Positions 60,474-64,000 of a DNA stretch of 64,000 nt are shown piece by piece. The position numbers were made by a program, and so were the translations under genes. Within the stretch, counting starts at the first letter, position 1. Each line of letters begins with the position of its first letter. The stretch is from NCBI GenBank assembly GCA_963766995.1, contig CAVYCE010000001.1, forward strand, positions 62,001 to 126,000, in the 5' to 3' direction. The stretch comes from Bog-473 sp963766995. GTDB lineage: Bacteria; Actinomycetota; Acidimicrobiia; Acidimicrobiales; RAAP-2. The notes beneath the pieces were generated by a model that ran no database searches, was not told where the DNA came from, and saw nothing but the letters and a program-made list of their open reading frames with translations.

Positions 60474-61674
60474 ATGGTCACAGCTGCGACGGAGCCGTAC
60501 TACGACCCGTACGACTTCGACATTGATGCCGATCCGTACCCACTCTGGAAGCGGCTGCGTGATGAGGCACCGATCTACTTCAATGAGAAATACGACTTCT
60601 TCGCCCTCAGCCGGTATGACGATGTGGAACGCGGGCTGGTCGAGTGGCAGACCTACAGCTCGGCCAAGGGCTCGGTGCTCGAGATCATCAAGGCGGAGTT
60701 CCAGATGCCGCCCGGCATGTTCATCTTCGAGGACCCACCCGACCACGACCTGCACCGTGGCCTGCTTAGCCGGGTGTTCACGCCTCGGCGCCTCACCGCC
60801 ATCGAGCCTCAGGTCAGGGCCTTCGCCGGCGCGCACGCTCGATCCACTGATCGGCCAGGGCGGGTTCGACTTCATTGCCGACCTCGGCGCCGAGATCCCG
60901 ATGCGCACCATCGGCCTGCTGCTGGGCATTCCCGAAGACGACCAGGTAGCCATGCGGGAGAAGATTGACGAGGGATTGCGCCTGGAAGACGGGGTCATGC
61001 CCGAATACGGCGAAGTCGGAGATCTGGGTTCGAACGATAACTACGCCGAGTACATCGACTGGCGAGCCCAACATCCATCGGACGACCTCATGACGGAGCT
61101 GCTCAACGCCGAGTTCACCGACCGAGACGGCACCGTTCGCACGCTGACCCGTGAGGAGATTCTCGGCTACATCGGACTGTTGGCTGGGGCGGGCAATGAG
61201 ACCACGACCAGGCTCATCGGCTGGGCCGGAAAGCTGCTGGCCGAGCACCCGGATCAGCGCCGTCAGATGGCAGAGGATCCGAGCCTCATCCCGGGCGCCA
61301 TCGAAGAGTGCTTGCGCTACGAACCACCGTCACCAGTCCAGGCCAGGTATGTCACCAAGGACGTGGAGCACCACGGGCAGTCCATCCCGGCCGGCAGCAT
61401 CATGCTGTTGCTCAATGCCTCGGCCAACCGCGACGAGCGCGAGTTCGCCGATCCCGACCGATTCGACATCCACCGCAAGGTGCAACGGCATCTCAGCTTC
61501 GGTTATGGCATCCACTTCTGTTTGGGCGCTCACCTGGCCCGAGCGGAGGCCCGTATCGCGCTGGAGGAAGTGCTTTTGCGATTCCCCGAGTGGGACATCG
61601 ATTGGGACAATGCGGTGCAAGCTCGAACCTCCACCGTGCGGGGCTGGGAGAAACTCCCCGTTCGAACATCATGA
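60474..61674 (+). pseudogene. Cytochrome P450, frameshifted
   Basis: P450 in two frames. From ATG 60474: PYDFDIDADPYPLWKRLRDEA start and FIFEDPPDHDLHRGLLSRVF (C-helix). The frame must shift by +1 near 60828 (GCC-GGC-GCG to GCC-GCG-CGC) to continue RTLDPLIGQGGFDFIADLG, LLAGAGNETTTRLIG (I-helix), EECLRYEPP (ExxR) and FGYGIHFCLGAHLARAEAR (heme Cys). With the shift it is 399 residues, a normal length. The CMD-family gene overlaps its stop by ATGA. The upstream divergent gap (60343-60473) is probably a shared promoter. Confidence 0.85.
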
Positions 61675-62267
61675 CGGACGAGTCCCTGCGCCTTACCCCG
61701 AAGCCCTTCGCCGAATGGGATGACGACACGCGCACCACGCTTCTTTCGCACCTGCGTCGACCGGAGCTCTACCTGTCGGGGTCGCCAGATGCACCGCCCA
61801 TGCCGGTGGTCCTCGAACTGTTCGCCCAGCACCTGGAGCTCAGCCGGTCGTGGCTCCCCTTCACCGACATGTTGGCCGGTGCGCACTCGCGTCTCAGTGC
61901 CACCGTGCGCGAACTCCTGATTCTCCGCGTGGCCCTGAGAACCGGCTCCGGCTACGAGTGGCGGCAACATCGCCGCATGGGCCTCGACGCCGGCCTCAGC
62001 GAAGCACAGGTGGCGGGCGTGTGGGAAGGACCTGGGGCCGAAGTGTGGACGCCAGTGGAACGCACGCTGCTCACCGCCACCGACGAATTCATCGATCAGT
62101 TCGCAGTGAGCGAAGCCACCTGGAACGACCTCTCCTCCCACTTCGACAAGGCCCAGGTGCTCGAAGTGCTGTTCCTGGTGGGCGGCTACCAGTGCCTGGC
62201 TGCCGTCCTCAACAGTGTCGGCTTGGAGCCGGGACTGCCCGACGGTCCGGGCCCGATCCCCACTTGA
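61671..62267 (+). CDS. Carboxymuconolactone decarboxylase (CMD)-family protein
   Basis: A 198-residue AhpD/CMD-fold protein: VRELLILRVALRTGSGYEWRQHRRMG near residues 82-107. The redox CxxC of AhpD is absent (YEWRQH), as in decarboxylase/lactonase-like members common in degradation clusters. ATG 61671 overlaps the P450 stop by ATGA. Function unclear; it may process a lactone or act as a helper of the oxygenase pathway. Confidence 0.85.
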   Translation: MTDESLRLTPKPFAEWDDDTRTTLLSHLRRPELYLSGSPDAPPMPVVLELFAQHLELSRSWLPFTDMLAGAHSRLSATVRELLILRVALRTGSGYEWRQHRRMGLDAGLSEAQVAGVWEGPGAEVWTPVERTLLTATDEFIDQFAVSEATWNDLSSHFDKAQVLEVLFLVGGYQCLAAVLNSVGLEPGLPDGPGPIPT

Positions 62268-62289
62268 TCGTCGGCGGGAGCATCGACCC

Positions 62290-63369
62290 TTGAATTCGGA
62301 ACGTCTTCGAGTCATTCAGTGGGCTACCGGGAACACCGGACAGCGGTCACTGCGCGAAGTCATTCGGGACCCGTCACTCGAATTGGTCGGGGTGTTCGTC
62401 TATGACGCCGAGAAGGACGGGGTCGACGCCGGCGACCTCTGCGGCGAGGGCCCGACCGGGATCACGTCCACCGTCGATCGTCACACCATTCTCAACATCG
62501 AAGCCGACTGTTGCCTCTACATGGCCCGGGCCTCGGGCACCGGGCCATCACGGGCTGGACTGACCGAAGACGAACTGACCGACGATCTGGTAGAGCTGCT
62601 CGAGCGTGGCATCAACGTAGTGACCACCTGCACCGACCTGATCGGTCGAGGGGCGGCTCTGAACGAGGGCAACCGTTCCCGCCTCTGGGACGCCTGTCGA
62701 CGAGGTCACGCTTCGGTGTGGGCCAGTGGGAGCGACCCCGGGTTCATCACCGAGACCATTCCGCTGGCGCTTCTGTCGATACAACGACAGGTCGACCTCA
62801 TTGAGATCGACGAATTCGGCGACCTTTCCCGTCGTCCGTCGCCGCACATGGTCATGGAGCAGATGGGGTTCGGGAAATCACCGGGCACAGTCGACCCCGA
62901 TCGCCGAAAGAACCATCTCCTCGGAGCCTTTCAACCCGCCTTGACCGTCATGGCCGATCTGGCCGGGTTCGACATTGATGACTGGACGGCAGAAGGCGCC
63001 GTGGCCACGGCCAAGGAGCACTTGTCGATTGTGGCCGGCACCATCGAGCAGGGCACCATCGCCGCCCAGCGCATCACCGTCACCGGCCGTAGTCGGGGTG
63101 CTGATCGAGTGCGCTTCAATCAGTACACCTTCGTGGCGCTCGACGTGGAGCCGCCCTGGGAACTCCAGTCCACCGGATGGAGAGTTCGCATTCACGGCGA
63201 TGCGCCCATCGATCTGAGCATGCCCTTCCCCATCCCACTGGAAGAGCTGGCCGACATCGTGCCCGCGTTCAACGCCAACGGTCCGGTGAATGCCATTCCC
63301 TACGTCTGTGCCGCCCCCGCGGGCATCTTGACCACGCGGGATCTCCCCTACATGATCAGGCAGCGCTGA
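62290..63369 (+). CDS. DapB-like NAD(P)-binding dehydrogenase
   Basis: A 359-residue protein of the dihydrodipicolinate-reductase/2,4-diaminopentanoate-dehydrogenase-like group. N-terminal VIQWATGNTGQRSLREVI is a Rossmann loop with the family's GNTG; GINVVTTCTDLIGRG and SGSDPGFITETIPLAL follow. TTG 62290 is preceded by GGGAG at 9 nt; the upstream open frame is the end of the CMD gene region. Such enzymes often accompany P450/steroid clusters in actinobacteria, substrate unknown. Confidence 0.85.
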   Translation: MNSERLRVIQWATGNTGQRSLREVIRDPSLELVGVFVYDAEKDGVDAGDLCGEGPTGITSTVDRHTILNIEADCCLYMARASGTGPSRAGLTEDELTDDLVELLERGINVVTTCTDLIGRGAALNEGNRSRLWDACRRGHASVWASGSDPGFITETIPLALLSIQRQVDLIEIDEFGDLSRRPSPHMVMEQMGFGKSPGTVDPDRRKNHLLGAFQPALTVMADLAGFDIDDWTAEGAVATAKEHLSIVAGTIEQGTIAAQRITVTGRSRGADRVRFNQYTFVALDVEPPWELQSTGWRVRIHGDAPIDLSMPFPIPLEELADIVPAFNANGPVNAIPYVCAAPAGILTTRDLPYMIRQR

Positions 63370-63375
63370 AGAAGC

Positions 63376-64000
63376 TCAGAAAACCGGCGGTCGTTTCTCG
63401 CTGCGAGCAGCGATCACTTCTTTGAACTCGGTCCCGCCGAGGGCCTCGACAAAGTGCGCCATCTCCTCGGTCATTCGACCGGCGATGGTGAGCACGTCTG
63501 AATGGAGGAGGGCCTTCGTGGTGCGGACCGCCTGAGGCGGCTGCAGGGCCAGCGTCGCCGCTGCTTCCCGGGCTGCTGGCAATACCGGTGAGGCCACGGC
63601 GTTGGCCAAACCCCACTCGGCCGCCTCGTGCCCGTTGATTTTGCGGCCAGCCAGCAGGATCTCGCTGGCGTGACGCTCGCCCACCACCCGGGGCAGGATC
63701 AGGCTCGACGCCGCCTCTGGAACCAGGCCCAGGGCGACGAATGGAGCCGAAAGCACGGCCGCAGGGTCGACATAAACAAGATCGCAGTGCAGCAGCATGG
63801 TCAGTCCCACGCCGATGGCCATGCCGTTGACGGCGGCGATCAACGGCACCTTGACCGTCATGATGGCGTTCAGGAATCGGGCGACCTGGTCGAGGTTGGC
63901 GCCGGTGGCAAATTCCTGCAGATCGTTGCCGGCCGTGAAGGCCTCTCCGCTACCGGTGAAGATCACCGCCGACACCCCGAGGTCGGCGTCCGCCGCCTCC
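63376..64000 (-). CDS. Enoyl-CoA hydratase family protein (N-terminus beyond window)
   Basis: Partial crotonase-fold enzyme; the visible part starts at VSAVIFTGSGEAFTAGNDLQ (oxyanion loop) preceded by EAADADLG up to the window edge, then VNGMAIGVGLTMLLHCDL near visible residue 50. The C-terminus (SEKRPPVF) is complete at 63376. It converges with the DapB-like gene. Catalytic Glu cannot be confirmed. Real start lies beyond 64000. Confidence 0.88.
   Translation of the reverse strand, partial: EAADADLGVSAVIFTGSGEAFTAGNDLQEFATGANLDQVARFLNAIMTVKVPLIAAVNGMAIGVGLTMLLHCDLVYVDPAAVLSAPFVALGLVPEAASSLILPRVVGERHASEILLAGRKINGHEAAEWGLANAVASPVLPAAREAAATLALQPPQAVRTTKALLHSDVLTIAGRMTEEMAHFVEALGGTEFKEVIAARSEKRPPVF

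Noticed and set aside
1..64000. CRISPR arrays, tRNA/rRNA genes, insertion sequences or prophage
   Set aside because: No regularly spaced direct repeats, no cloverleaf or rRNA-like sequence, and no transposase or integrase were seen.

Overview
The window is GC-rich, densely coding DNA with many GTG/TTG starts, frequent 4-bp start/stop overlaps, F420-type luciferase-like enzymes and many TetR regulators. This points to an actinobacterium. The shortage of typical mycobacterial or rhodococcal steroid genes, and the presence of a fused LivH-LivM permease, make an Acidimicrobiia-like lineage my best guess (inference only). No rRNA, tRNA, CRISPR array, insertion sequence or phage gene was seen. The window reads as one large accessory catabolic island.

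Layout. 1-5.8 kb: start of an aldehyde dehydrogenase, a TesB-type thioesterase, an HSL-type esterase, an SDR, a secreted alpha/beta hydrolase and an enoyl-CoA hydratase. 5.8-8.8 kb: TetR divergent from an acyl-CoA dehydrogenase (ACAD) plus an APH-like kinase. 9.0-13.5 kb: an operon of CoA-transferase, SDR, hotdog protein, DUF35 protein (frameshifted) and a thiolase-like aldolase. 13.5-19.4 kb: amidohydrolase, then a P450-SDR-TetR-ferredoxin-ketopantoate-reductase-like operon and a second TetR. 19.5-28.1 kb: an oxygenase block with two head-to-head Rieske oxygenases, a DUF1330-SDR fusion, an EthD-like protein, a small Rieske-linked protein and a TauD/TfdA dioxygenase, followed by a four-gene membrane module (two paralogous 6-TM proteins plus cytochrome-oxidase subunit III- and IV-like proteins). 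28.4-35.6 kb: a branched-chain-amino-acid-type ABC importer fused into an operon with membrane and exported proteins of unknown function. 35.6-40.5 kb: exported protein, amidohydrolase lacking the usual HxH, SDR, LLM enzyme, TetR. 40.7-47.5 kb: NTF2-like protein, a two-subunit ACAD, aldehyde dehydrogenase, a KshB-like reductase, and a Rieske oxygenase with a second copy of the small Rieske-linked protein. 47.6-64 kb: CitE-like lyase, CoA-transferases, an NtaA/DszA-type monooxygenase, GntR, a second two-subunit ACAD, two CoA ligases, a further ACAD, a P450, a CMD-family protein, a DapB-like dehydrogenase and enoyl-CoA hydratases.

Together the genes can import a hydrophobic or branched substrate, hydroxylate it (two P450s, two or three Rieske enzymes, one 2-oxoglutarate dioxygenase, flavin/F420 enzymes), oxidise alcohols and aldehydes (five SDRs, two aldehyde dehydrogenases), activate acids as CoA thioesters (two ligases, three CoA-transferases) and shorten them by beta-oxidation and retro-aldol cleavage. 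The heteromeric ACADs and the DUF35-thiolase pair are hallmarks of steroid or polycyclic terpenoid side-chain degradation, but no kstD, hsa or clear kshA gene is present, so the substrate is unknown.

Four genes (DUF35 protein, one ACAD, one CoA ligase, one P450) each show what looks like a single extra base. A family of TTGACGTC-containing sites lies in four promoter regions in the first 23 kb and may define one regulon.
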